Notes under the pieces: model-generated
Database searches by the model: none
Seen by the model: only the letters and a program-made list of their open reading frames with translations
What the model was told of the DNA's origin: nothing
Program-made: the position numbers and the translations under genes
Part shown: one piece after another, positions 9,972 through 20,855 of the stretch
Layout: every line of letters starts with the position of its first letter
Position numbering within the stretch: the first letter of the stretch is position 1
Source of the DNA: Branchiostoma floridae
Lineage: Eukaryota > Chordata > Leptocardii > Amphioxiformes > Branchiostomatidae
Length of the DNA: 64,000 nucleotides
Direction: 5' to 3'
NCBI RefSeq assembly: GCF_000003815.2
Contig: NC_049981.1
Coordinates: 7,990,581 to 8,054,580, forward strand

Positions 9972-12900
9972 ATGGATCTGTTCATTGAAACCCTGACTGG
10001 AACAGCCTTTGAGCTAAGGGTGTCTCCATTCGAGACAGTCATATCAGTCAAGGCGAAGATCCAGAGACTAGAAGGTGGGTGGTGGATGTTGCTATGACTC
10101 ATGAGCTGTGTTTTTGTGTGTGTGTCCTACCTACAATTTAAAATACCAAAATTCATTTGGATTTTTCATGTCCTTGGATTTATTAGCACAATGTCTGATT
10201 ATTTTTTTACGGTTGCAATCTGCCATGCACTTTTGGAGACTCAGCTTCAAAATAAGATCTTAGGAGTTAACCATGGCAGGACGTCAAAATAACTTTGAGA
10301 CATGAGATCTTACTTTTCTTAGACTCCAGTAACCTTACATTTATTACACTCGCAAGCCACAAATAAGGGTTCGCACTAAAAGACTTTTAAGGGTGATACA
10401 GCATGATCTTGTATGTTGTACCCCACTTACGACTACATGTAATATATATAGTTACTAGTAAGGTGTTACTGTACCTGTATAATTTAGTGTATTGTGATGT
10501 TTCTTAAAATGGATCCTCATAACGTCCTATCCAAATTATGTCCCTAGCCAAAATTAGGTACTCATATACACCTGAATGAAGTGAGGAAAGTCATATAAGT
10601 GCCTTTCCTAAGGGTATAAGATCGGCGACATTTGTTTTGACTCTGAAGAGAGCCACACCTCAAACACATTAATTAAGAACCCACAGCACTAATTAGTAAT
10701 CAAGAAGAGTAGGGGACCTTTCCAATGTGAGTCACTGAGTGGTTCAAAACCTGCAGCCACATATGGGGCAGTTGCTGTAGTATTGACAGATTGAGGTCAC
10801 CTGAGTTAGCACCAAATGGCAGCCGCTCCAGACAGTTGCAAATAGCTAAAACTAAAATGGATTTGTGATGTCAGCTTCCAGCACTTCTACAGCCTAGATA
10901 TAACCTTAGAATATTAGATGAAGTAGTTGAAACAGTATGACATGAAAATTGCCGACCCGATATATGGAATGTTTGTGATTTCCTATGGGATGTTGAGTAA
11001 AGGTCAGAATGGCATTTGTCCTACATGTTTATTTGTGGTTGGATTGATGATGGTGACCAGTTCGGGATTATGTTATCAAATTTTCATGGGAATGCATAGC
11101 AATTAGCAAATTATCTTAAATTACACACAATTAAATTACAACGTATACAAGTTATCGGTATAGATACCAATTCTTTTGTGTTTGTGATTCTTTTTTGTCA
11201 AGAATCTGATGCATCAACCCATGTCACAGGTGATGGAAGGTTGAAACTGTTATGAGAAAATAAAATTAAGTCGCCTAGACCAAAAGATTGCATTAGATCA
11301 ATCATTTTTACCATATTTCATATATGTAGCACTCCCTTTGTTTCAACATAGTGGGGTGCCCTTGTGTTGTTACCCTAGCATTGTGGGAAGCCCTTGTGTT
11401 GGTCCTTATGTCGCATGGGAGACAGAAACATGAGACGACTCTAGGGGAGGGGGCAAGAAACGTGATTCCTGAAAGGGTACTATGATACACTCTTTCCATG
11501 GTGAGGTCGCAGTCAACACAGAAAGTCCAGCACCCATGAAGGTGCTATTCTGGGGGCTGTCCTTGTATGAACTTCTCAACTACTGTAATTCTTAATTTAT
11601 CAATGATAACTTAAGTTTAGCAGTTTTAACGGTCACTAGTCGACCTCTAGATTTTCATCGTCACAACTATTTGATCACGTTTCTACCTCTTGCCGTGGCA
11701 CTGATTACTGTTCACAATCACCCTCCATTTCTAATTTTTTTTTCTTCACCAAAATCTGCATGCATGACACTTAAGTAATTCACACAGGAAAAAATAAAAG
11801 TCTGTTGTTCTTTCAAGAAAGAAAACATTTATTATACAGAGTACTGTAAATGCATAAATGTTCGCGGTGGATTAATGTTTGCGGTTTTCGCGGCGACCAC
11901 TTCACTGCGAACTTAAATCCACCGCGAACATTTTTCTATTAAGGTATTAGACTGCAGTCGATGGTGTTACCGCGAAATTAAAACCACAGCAAAAAGTCAT
12001 TTTTCCGCTACCGCGAAATTAAATCCCTGCGAACGTAAATGCATTTACAGTACATAATTTTTAACTGTAACATTAAATGAATTTACAGTATTCAACAGTT
12101 GAACAGTTTGAAGAGAATTGTTTGGACTGGAGGTAGACTTGAGAAAACACAATATTAAGGCATAGACAAAACTGACAACCTGAAATGATATGTCATAAAA
12201 TTCCCTAATTTGCATAAGTTATGTACTAGTATCACTCTGTCAAGGTTAGCCTATACAGGGCTTGATATTATTTGTTCTGCATACCTGCACTGGTGCAGGT
12301 AACACTGAAAATTACCTGCACCAGACAAATTTTAGCTGCACCACTTTGAATTTAGGAAGTATGGATCATACTAAAATTGTTTAGGAACCATTGCTATTTT
12401 TTTCGCTTATAATTTATAGGTGGTAACAGTCAATGCAGGTAATAACAATCCATAATGATATACAGCTACATTATAGGACATTTATTTTTATGTATAAAAC
12501 CCAGCACATGGACCAGTGCAGGTTAGGTGCAGTTAGACACCAGAAATACCTGCACAGCTCCAATTTTGCCTGCACTAACCTGCATATGCAGGTGGTATTT
12601 TGAGCCCTGCTGTATGTAACGTATATTTCACAAATATGAAATCCACCTTAGTAGGATAGGAAAGGTATTTTTCACTGTGTTCTAAGTTTATGGTTTAAAC
12701 AATACTGTCTTTCATGATACAATGGGATTTTTTTGTGGAGATATCGCAGTGAAAACTTCTGTATCTGTCACTTGACTTTTGATAAACATCTGGGAAAATT
12801 TTGTATGTGTTTGGCATGAACTGTCTTATTCAGATCATTAGAAACAACTGACATGCATGAATTGTGATACATGTTCTAGAGTTAGATTGATAGATGCATG

Positions 12901-13633
12901 AATCTCCCAGGAGAAAGTGATAACAGACTGTCTTGTGTCTCTAGGAATCCCCATCTCCCAGCAGCACCTCATCTGGCGCTCTGTGGAGCTGGAAGACGAC
13001 TACTGTCTCCATGACTACAGGTAAACAAGGGTTTATCTTTATGTCCTTTTTTTCCTCAATGTATATGGTGACTGACATTAGGCCTGTTACTATAACTATA
13101 TGTATAAGCACCAAATGATACATGTATATTGTTTATTTGCAAAATCATGCCTGAAGGCTAATGTCATATACAATCTCTAGGACTAAGGGAACTAGATAGT
13201 GTAATACATAAAAACCAGTGTCTAATCAACTATATGATACAATGAATACTATTGTCGGGTTTGACTTCTTCTTTGAAAGCATTGGTTAATGAACGTTCTG
13301 CATGATGGTGGGATTTTGTGCTTTTTGTAGAAATATAGTCTTTTGGTGATTTCTTTGGTGAGATATATGAGGTGGTTATACATGTATGGACAGAGCAGAT
13401 TTTAACATTAACATACAATCTCTAGAATAGAATAGACTGTGTCCAACTGAAAAGTCATTTCATTTTGAACTTGGATGCCACATTGGTCAAGCTCACTTCT
13501 TGTATGGACTGGTAAGTGTTGCCAAAATGACTGTAACAATGACTGTGAACATGTTTTTCTTCCAGTATTACTGATGGCAGCACTCTCAAGTTGGTTCTGG
13601 CCATGAGAGGAGGGCCTATCAACACAAGGAGAG
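9972..13633 (+). CDS. ZFAND4: ZFAND4 exons 1-3: ubiquitin-like domain
   Basis: Exon 1 (9972-10074, donor GAAG|gtgggt), exon 2 (12945-13020, acceptor tctctag, donor ACAG|gtaaac) and exon 3 (13566-13633, acceptor cttccag, donor GAG|gtaagt) together give about 82 residues. They include the ubiquitin-like features VISVKAKIQRLEGIP, QQHLIW and the end motif LAMRGG. The diglycine is followed by more protein (PINTRR), so this is a fixed ubiquitin-like domain, not a processed modifier. The first intron is 2.9 kb and carries two MITEs. Confidence 0.93.
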
Positions 13634-13966
13634 GTAAGTCGACCCTGTTTTTGGTGTGGTCTTCATTCTGTTACCTCTAACTTAGAGTCTAAGGCTCTAC
13701 CTTTTACAATTAGAGCTGCATTTTGTAACTACATGTAGGTAACACAAATGATTAGTAATCCAAGTAAAGGAAGTGAACAACCTACACCACTTACTCACTG
13801 CGTCAAGAGACGCTCAAAAATCACAACTAACAGAATTTCTGCTGCAGTACCACAGCAAGTTCTAGAGGGGCCAAAATCTAATCGTTGCGGGGTCTCATCA
13901 AGACCTACTCACATACCAAATATGACTGCAATCCATCCAGGCCTTCGAGAGTTATGCTGTCCATCC

Positions 13967-14020
<54 letters not shown>

Positions 14021-17000
14021 ACACACAAACACAAAGACTACTACTGCTACTGTCAGTCAGTCTTCTTCTTGGCTGGACTTTGCGAACGAAGATCATCTAG
14101 GGGTTAGGTCCATGTCGGCCACAGTCAGTCTACACCACCAGAAATATAACCTTCTTCTAGCAACAGTAATAAAACACTTGGTTATGTACAAAGAAGCGTG
14201 TTATTCAATGACTCTTTCCAATGAAAGGGAGAGTTTGTGATCAATGCTCCTGCCATAGTTTTAACAAAAACAACTTCCCTAACAGTTCCCATGGAAGACC
14301 CAGCCATTCGGGAGATGGCAGAATACATGGAGGCCAACAAGGAGGAAATCCTGGACAAGCTGCCCAACAACAAGCAGGTCACCCTGCTGGTGTTCCGTGA
14401 GGGCGACCAACTCAACTTTTTCCGAGTGGTGGACAGAGGAGATGGCACACTAACACCTCTCTCTGAATCATTAAGGTAAAATTATGCACTATGTACACTT
14501 TAATAGCATGGCTGCCACCCGTGTCAGGGATCTCAACAGCAATATATTTCATAGAACACAACTCAGTGTATTCCTCATTACCGGAGGTACCAGCCAGACA
14601 AGTATGATGGCTCGACAGCCAACCAGTGGGAGGGTGATGCGGAATATACCGTGTTACATTTTATTTTGTTATTATGTCATGCCCACCTGAAAAAAGAATA
14701 TTGATGGGCTCAGGGCACCTGTATGGACTGGTATTCTGGCCTGCGTATTACATGACATTAAATACTGGATACTACTTTAGTAGATAGATTATCATAATTA
14801 GAAGTCAACATTGTGATTTCATGTATTTAGTTTGAAACATTCTGTGTATAATTCCATTTCCTGTAAGTTAGTACAGTTTTGTCACAGTTAGCCAGCATAT
14901 TTGTCCTAAATAGGCCAACATGTCTTGAATGTAAGTTCATCTGTGATGGTAGTCAACAATTTTAAGAACCATATATCTGTACACAAAATAAAGTGCTTAC
15001 CAACAAACCTTCCCTCAACCGAGACGGGGGCCGATACCAACTGCCAAGCACCTTTGACCCTTTGCTGACGTCACACTTCCGTTCCGGATGTGTGACTTTG
15101 GCTTTGAGTCATTTCAACTTGAGAAGGATCAGAGGACTGATCGAAAGGTTGTTGGTAATAGAGCTTTATTTTGTGTACGGATATATGGTTCATAAAATTG
15201 TAGCATAAGGCCAACATATCATTAAGTTGAGAGTTTGTCTGGTACAGTGGTGCATCTGTGTACAACCTGTATGATGAGGAAGAGGAGGAGGAGCAGCCAT
15301 CCCAGGAACAGATCAGAGATAACAACGTCACTGCCACCAAGATGAGAGCACTCAGGACCAAGATGGAGAGTCTCAGTCTCAGCAAAAAGGCATGCAGACT
15401 TTTCTGTTGTATTAAATCTTTATCAAGAACTGCAGAAAGGATAATAAACATTGATATTTATATGTTTGCATACTGCAACGACATTACGGTTGAATAGAAG
15501 GTTTTATGTGCCAATGCACTTTGTTGTGTGTACTAATCTTTCAGTATGAGGTACATTGATTTATGTTATTTGTTTGAGTTATTGGGTTCATGTAAAAAAT
15601 ACTTTGTGTTCTGAAACTTCTATGCATTTTTTTTTTACCTCAGCAACCGAAGTTCAAGCCTAGACCTCCATCTAGTGGTCGTCCAAGTAGCAAAACGTCC
15701 TCTCGACGAAAGAAACTTCATCTACGAGCCTCACAAAACTCAGGGCAAGCTCTCAACAGGAACATGCCCCTTCCTCCTGTTGGAGGGTCCTCCGTTTCAC
15801 AAAGTGATGCCGAGGATACCAAATCTGATCCTAAAAAGGATGCAGAAAGGACCCAGAAGCCAAGTCAATACTCCTCCCCTAGAACTAGATTAGAGCACCT
15901 CCCTAGTGCCAAATTGAAAAAGCCGGCGGCAAAGTTGAACGCTGACCAGGCTGCTGAGTCCAGGTCTGCTTCAACGTCTGCAGAAGGTATGAAGGAGGAC
16001 CAGTCTGCTGTCAGAACCAGAGTCATGGATTATGGTGCTCCTTCTAGTCTGGCCCAGGACTCATCTTCCCGCAGGGACACAGACTCTTCCAGTGAGGAGG
16101 AAAGGCACCAGCAAGACTTGCATGCCACTGCTGTAAGCTCTCCAAGGAAACGGCAGGAACTGCAAAGAATCGTGGAGCAAAAGGCTGAAACATCTTCCCA
16201 AGGAGTGGAATTAAACAGAGATGTTAAAGATGGCACAGTGCAGAAGGAAGGTTTGCAGGGGATTGAAAAAGAGAAACAAGAAGTGATACAGTCCCTGAAG
16301 AAAGATTTTGTTGGACTTGAACACCGTAAAGCAGGGACCAGTGCAGGGTTTCCATCCACTGTGGACTCCCCCTTTAGACGCTGGGAACATGGATATGTGT
16401 CAGCAGAAGCCAGGACTGTAGACCTTGTAAATAAAGTTCCTGTGTCATTGGAGAAGCTTGGTGGTAGAAAGGAGGTACAGCACCTAGGTAGCTTGGTCAG
16501 GAGTGCTACCAAGGAAAGTCTACGAGGTAGGTATCGCTGTCACTATAGGATTTTATTAGTACACTTTATTTATTTAAGCTTCAGAGAAGTTTAAATTTTT
16601 TTTTGCAGTTTTTGCAAACCACCATTTAAGGTTATCATGTTTTTTTCCACGCTATTTGTGTTCTGCGTAGGATGTCATCCATAAAATTTACTTCCTGTGG
16701 CCTAAACAGAAAATGTTTTGTTCTTTTTGCATGAAATTTGTTTTCAAATGTTTGGTCACTCTAGTGCAAGGGGTGGAAAAAAACAGAAAATCTTGCAAAA
16801 ACCATATTAGAAGTTTTGGAAACAACATGCTCTAGTTGTACTGCTTATAAACATAATGGTCAGATGTTATAAACATCAAATTAAATGAAGGCAAATCATG
16901 ACACTAATCAATAGTAATAATCAATAGTCTTTGATATTGACATGTTTAGGACCAAGTGTGAGGTCACTGCCTGTACAACTTTATCTGACCATTGAACATT

Positions 17001-20000
17001 GTGTGTAGACCAGAAAACAACTGCAAGAAAAGATTTTTGAACCTATGTCTTTGTGTCCACTGGGATATGTTTGTGTAGGCTTGAGTGGGAAGCACAGAAT
17101 GCCACCAGAAGGTCTTGGCTACTCCAGCAATGCTGCTGGCCTACGGAAACATGACCGGAGAATCGGCACTCCAGACCGGAGTAGACTCATAGTAAGTCTC
17201 CTTCAGCATCTCCTTCCTGGTAGATTTATGATATATTGATGAGAAAAATACTGGTTTGGTTCAAAAAGGAACTAAATATACATATCTGCTGTCTTTTTTG
17301 TGGTTAAATTTGTTATTTTCTTACCATGTTGTTGACCGACTGCACAGCAGCCGACTGATGATGATGATGATGATGATGTTGTTAAGATCTAATGGATCGT
17401 AGTTTTTACAGATTAACAGTTTTGACTTCAGAAGTGCAAGCAATAACCTGAACACATTTTTCTTTAGTCTGCCCACAGTATTCGAGACTTGTCAGGGAGG
17501 ATATCAGCTTCGGGGAGAGGGACAGGTATGCTATCCTCGTATTGCATGTAGGGATTAAAGGGATTTACAACTTTTGTACACATCATAGTTTCCTCACTAC
17601 ACAGCTGTGTGTTTTTCTCTGCAAACATTTCAGCAACTGCTCTGCTGCATTTGTTAGGGTGATACAAACTTTTAATCTGTGAATTGATTCACAAGAAGGA
17701 TGCATTCTCAAACACAATTTCTGATGCATTTCGCATTGATATATGTGATTTTTTTGGTTGCTATGAAATAAGTAGAATGTGTTGTATTCTGCATCATCTT
17801 CTGTCCCAGCCTTCCTGCAATCCTACCTGCGGTCGGGCCGGTACCTCAGATGATACGGAATACACTGTGTTGTATTCTATATGTAGTGCAAGAACGTATT
17901 GCATAGTTTCTTGAATGAAAGCTGTCTAACACTGCATGCATGGGTTTTGCTAATACTGGGCTCTGTTTTCCTGCAGTATCCCCCATTCACCGACTGCCCC
18001 CTGTCAAGCCCCCTCAGCTGCATACCAAGAAAAAGTCTGGTAAAAGGTGCTTCCTGTGTGGCAAAAAGACAGGACTTGCTACAAGCTATCAATGCAGGTT
18101 AGTACTCACAGTCATGTACTGGACTTTCCCAATCTGATAGTTTGTTTGTGGTGTCAATTTTTCAAAAGTACATCGTTTGTTGGCTCGTGAGAGAACTTTC
18201 AAACGTATCAGCTATGCAAATAAAGACCTCATTTACATACTTGATGTGGAAATAATGTACTTCACTGTAGGGGTGGTTACCTGTATGCTGTACCAGTACA
18301 ATACGTTTTTTTCTTGTTGGGCCAGTCTGAGAAAAAAAATGTACCTGGACTTGATCTTGGTCCAAGTAGAGAATGAACAGATATATTTATAGGTGTTCAC
18401 ACATGTTGTGGCTTACTGGTCCAAGAAAGTAACAAGAGCAAAGTAGAGGAGAGTTCTACCAAGTTTCTACAGTCAAACTTTGTGTTGTTTACAATGAAGA
18501 TAGGATTTTAAAACTCCAGTGGGAGTCAAATACTCCACCAGATTCCTTAGCAGCGTTCCCGCCAGGTTCTTGAAAGTATGCGTCCAAATATTTGGGAGGG
18601 GCGTAATGAGCGCCGGAGGCGCGAGACGAGCGCCGCAGGCGCTCGCTTTCTAGGGGGGTCCGGGGGCATGCTCCCCCGGGAAAATTTGGATTTTTAAACC
18701 CTCTAGAACACAATTTCCTGCAATTTGAGAGGATAATCATGCACTTGAGATTGGACGTCGGTTGCCTCTTTTACTCCCATTTTCAGTTATCGACGACCAC
18801 CCTCTTCATCAAAATACGTAAAAAACTATAAGCACAGGGAATCAGCCTTCCGTGATCTGGCCCGGGTATTATTTGTCCAGACATGTCTATATGAAAATTG
18901 GGATTTTTNNNNNNNNNNNNNNNNNNNNNNNNNNNNNNNNNNNNNNNNNNNNNNNNNNNNNNNNNNNNNNNNNNNNNNNNNNNNNNNNNNNNNNNNNNNN
19001 NNNNNNNNNNNNNNNNNNNNNNNNNNNNNNNNNNNNNNNNNNNNNNNNNNNNNNNNNNNATACGGCGCATCACACTTTGTGTTTTTTTTCTATTTTGCCC
19101 GATGATTTCACTCAAATTTTTCGAATCGGTGGCGTTTTACAAGGCCGCGCCGTCATATTCCACGAGCGTGCGTTTGTTTCCTGCGACCTCAGGTAACCCC
19201 GTTTTTCGGAGTGAAATCTTTGGCTGGATTTCTCTTTAAATAGACCAAGGACGTTGTACATTTATACTCGAAGGAGGACGATCTTCTGCCTCTTTGGCAG
19301 TGATCAGTGCCGGTGTAGCCTTGAAGCAGTAGCCAGAAAGACGTCCAACGTTCTGGGCGCTGCGATCGACGATCCATCTGGGGAGGGGGGCGTGCCGCGC
19401 CATGTGCCACGGAGGCCAACGCTAGTGCACAACCGACTCGATCGACGCCTGACAACAATATTTCGGCCCCTTTTCTGCCGCAAATTTTGTCTTTTTGAAG
19501 CAAAAGAAATTTTGTAAATAAGAAATAAAGTGTATAGTTTTGAATTCTTCACTTATTTACCGCGCACGTTTTTTTAACTTGGATAAATGGGGAAACTTTA
19601 ATAGTAAATTGTTAGCAGCTAGGGAAGAAACACAAGTTGCCAGACGACACGGGCGGCTACCAACGTCACGTGCGCTAATACTCGGTAACTTTTTTTCCCG
19701 ATGACCAATGACAGAGTGTAACATTACATTTATCGAATGCTGATTGGTTATTAAGATGATTGGATTTGGACCTGGTGGCCAATCTAGACTACTTGGCGCC
19801 GGCGGCCTGTTGTCAAAAATACCGACTGCCAATCAACTGCCCACAGCGTGAGAACTTTTGTTGACATGTGCAGCACTCGCGCAGAACAGTTTGTTCGTTC
19901 AATACTAGTATTGCCCACAAATCTTTAACAAATACGTGAAAATGAGGACAAGTTAGTATCATGTTAATATCAGAATACAAAATCTGCATAAGATTTCTTC

Positions 20001-20855
20001 GAGTGTTAAAGAATGCTGACTGTCAGATGTATTTCACGGACTACAAAAAATTACATTGCGCAACGGACGGCTCAGACTGGTGCGTGGCAGGGTGTGTCGC
20101 ACATGGGTCCGCTAGTTATAAAACGTGCCGCGCTCCGCCCCATGCCCAGACTACTGGGATGACCGGAAAGTGAAGAATTTGAAGTATAAATTGTAAAGGT
20201 AGGATTCCTTCTTATAAAGACAGATTTTTTTAAAGATTCCAGATACATTTTGTACACAGGTGGTACAGGTCAGCCTTTCTTTCAGAATTTTTTATGGACG
20301 CATTCAGCCGAGCCGAGTGCGTCTTTCCAGAAAAAAATGCGTCCAAAGACGTAAAGACGTATGCCTGGCGGGAACGCTGTTCCTTAGCGAAATGGACCAT
20401 TGTTTTGAGTGTTGCCCATCTACAACTTTTCTCAGACAATCCTGGACCTGAATTTTTTGTATCAGTACCCACCCCTATTCACAGTGCAAAGAGGATCTTA
20501 TTTGCATATTCAATACAATTAGAATTGTTGAAATCAGTTGGAAAAATAAGTTCTATGACCTTTGCCAAATGATGTTAACTTTTACATCAGTGGTATATTT
20601 TGTCAGCATTCTGTTGACCACAAGATGTACAATTTAAGGTCATCCATCCTAGGATAGTCAATTAGCTGAGAGGAAAAGATGTCACTTCTTTTGATGGTTG
20701 ATATTATCTTTCTCTCCAGATGTGGCAACAACTTCTGTGCTACCCACCGCTATGCTGAGGCCCATGACTGTACCTATGACTATAAAGCTGCTGGTCGCAA
20801 ATATCTGGAGCAAGCCAACCCTGTAGTTAGTGCTCCCAAGTTGCCCAAAATCTGA
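9972..20855 (+). CDS. ZFAND4: AN1-type zinc finger protein 4 (ZFAND4/ANUBL1 orthologue)
   Basis: Ten coding exons: 9972-10074, 12945-13020, 13566-13633, 14286-14475, 15248-15389, 15644-16526, 17079-17191, 17468-17525, 17977-18097 and 20720-20855. They total 1890 nt, an uninterrupted frame of 629 residues plus TGA. The first three exons encode a ubiquitin-like domain (MDLFIETLTGTAFELRVSPF, then LKLVLAMRGGPINTRR). Exon 4 carries the conserved GDQLNFFRVVDRGDGTLTPL block. The last two encode an AN1 finger. This order matches vertebrate ZFAND4 (human about 727 residues). The start ATG has no upstream in-frame rival and matches the family N-terminus. All splice sites are GT-AG except intron 5, which uses a GC donor. 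The family's cellular role is poorly defined; a ubiquitin-related adaptor role is inferred from the domains. Confidence 0.95.
10660..10750. repeat. Small dispersed repeat, shared with 25300-25370
   Basis: The phrases aagaagagtaggggacctttcc and gtgagtcactgag here correspond to aaaaagagtaggggccttccc and gtgtgactgtgag near 25330. A related segment at 7945-7990 and 25240-25280 shares gaccacgtctagc and atagacgataaaca. The copies are too short and diverged to classify. Confidence 0.4.
11841..12053. mobile_element. MITE with TACTGTAAATGC termini, copy 1
   Basis: Starts gtactgtaaatgcataaatg and ends gtaaatgcatttacagtac, with internal inverted blocks containing ttcgcggtgg and ccaccgcgaa. Copies at 53375-53612 and 58428-58655 share the same ends and the gcggtagcggg/gaccac core. 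It is non-coding, about 210 bp, and lies in ZFAND4 intron 1. Confidence 0.8.
12256..12609. mobile_element. hAT-like MITE with CAGGGCT ends, copy 1
   Basis: Begins cagggcttgatatta and ends ggtattttgagccctg. Just inside lie inverted acctgcactggtgcaggt and cctgcatatgcaggt blocks. The copy at 50309-50620 is closely similar along its whole length. CAG...CTG-type ends suggest hAT, but the 8-bp flanks do not match, so the class is tentative. Confidence 0.75.
13974..14030. repeat. (AC)n microsatellite
   Basis: About 25 CA/AC dinucleotides with one interruption, in ZFAND4 intron 3. It accounts for the low-complexity reading frames on both strands here. Confidence 0.95.
14990..15170 (+). mobile_element. 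3' fragment of a Penelope-like element
   Basis: Reads NKPSLNRDGGRYQLPSTFDP then LLTSHF, matching the C-terminal end of the Penelope-type frame at 62474-63253 (QPSLNRDGGRFRLPAIYDSL). The following sequence, gagtcatttcaacttgagaa, recurs near 40220. The rest of the element is missing. It lies in ZFAND4 intron 4, same strand as the gene. Confidence 0.75.
15389..15643 (+). other. ZFAND4: GC-AG intron of ZFAND4
   Basis: Exon 5 must end AGCAAAAAG|gcatgc for the frame to continue into CAACCGAAG at 15644. No GT donor nearby keeps the frame, and reading on into the intron reaches TTTGA-like stops only after non-conserved sequence. The GC donor lacks the strong AG|GCAAGT context, while the acceptor has an excellent T-tract. 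The intron is 254 bp. Confidence 0.75.
15644..16526 (+). CDS. ZFAND4: ZFAND4 exon 6: long disordered linker
   Basis: A single 883-nt exon of about 294 residues, rich in Ser, Lys, Glu and Gln with no predicted fold. It starts QPKFKPRPPSSGRPSSKTSS, which corresponds in position and composition to the proline/serine segment after the ubiquitin-like part in vertebrate ZFAND4. The acceptor is tttttacctcag; the donor is CGAG|gtaggt. The antisense frame at 16030-16512 is a shadow. Confidence 0.9.
17352..17377. repeat. (GAT)n trinucleotide run
   Basis: Seven consecutive gat units in ZFAND4 intron 7. Too short to be unusual. Confidence 0.9.
17977..20855 (+). CDS. ZFAND4: ZFAND4 exons 9-10: AN1 zinc finger and C-terminus
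   Basis: Exon 9 (17977-18097) ends inside the finger (CFLCGKKTGLATSYQC) and exon 10 (20720-20855) completes it (CGNNFCATHRYAEAHDC). All eight AN1 zinc ligands are present: CxxC, CxC, CxxxH and HxC. The protein ends APKLPKI, then TGA at 20853-20855. The 2.6-kb intron between them contains a nested hAT element, so the finger is assembled across a transposon insertion. Confidence 0.93.
18551..20379. mobile_element. Non-autonomous hAT element with 8-bp target duplication
   Basis: The ends are perfect 16-bp inverted repeats, CAGCGTTCCCGCCAGG at 18551 and its complement ending at 20379, with looser inverted similarity inward (tatgcgtcc against ggacgcat). Both sides are flanked by TTCCTTAG (18543-18550 and 20380-20387). 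An 8-bp duplication with CAG-type ends is the hAT signature. Inside is a CG-rich palindromic patch near 18605-18680 (gcgccggaggcgcgag) and an assembly gap at 18909-19059. No hAT transposase or BED finger is readable, so it is non-autonomous or gutted, about 1.8 kb. Confidence 0.93.
18909..19059. other. Assembly gap (151 N)
   Basis: Run of 151 N inside the hAT element. Part of the element's interior is therefore unseen. Confidence 0.99.

Larger units (their letters stand above)
18262..20478 (-). repeat. Dispersed repeat family 1, copy C, split by a hAT insertion
   Basis: The left half (18262-18550) carries cttactggtcc, aacaagagcaaagta and gtgggagtcaaatactccacc. The right half (20388-20478) resumes with gaaatggaccattgttttga, cctggacctgaattttt and cagtacccacccc, exactly the next phrases of the family. 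The interruption is the hAT element at 18551-20379. The order of events is therefore clear: this repeat was in the intron first. Confidence 0.85.

Noticed and set aside
13748-14107. 119-codon frames across the AC repeat
   Set aside because: Driven by the dinucleotide repeat, inside a ZFAND4 intron.
16030-16512. 160-codon frame on minus
   Set aside because: It is exactly antisense to ZFAND4 exon 6, whose frame is conserved and spliced.
19189-19517. Possible transposase remnants in the hAT interior (frames on both strands)
   Set aside because: No BED finger, no RNase H-like motif and no hAT dimerisation motif in any frame.
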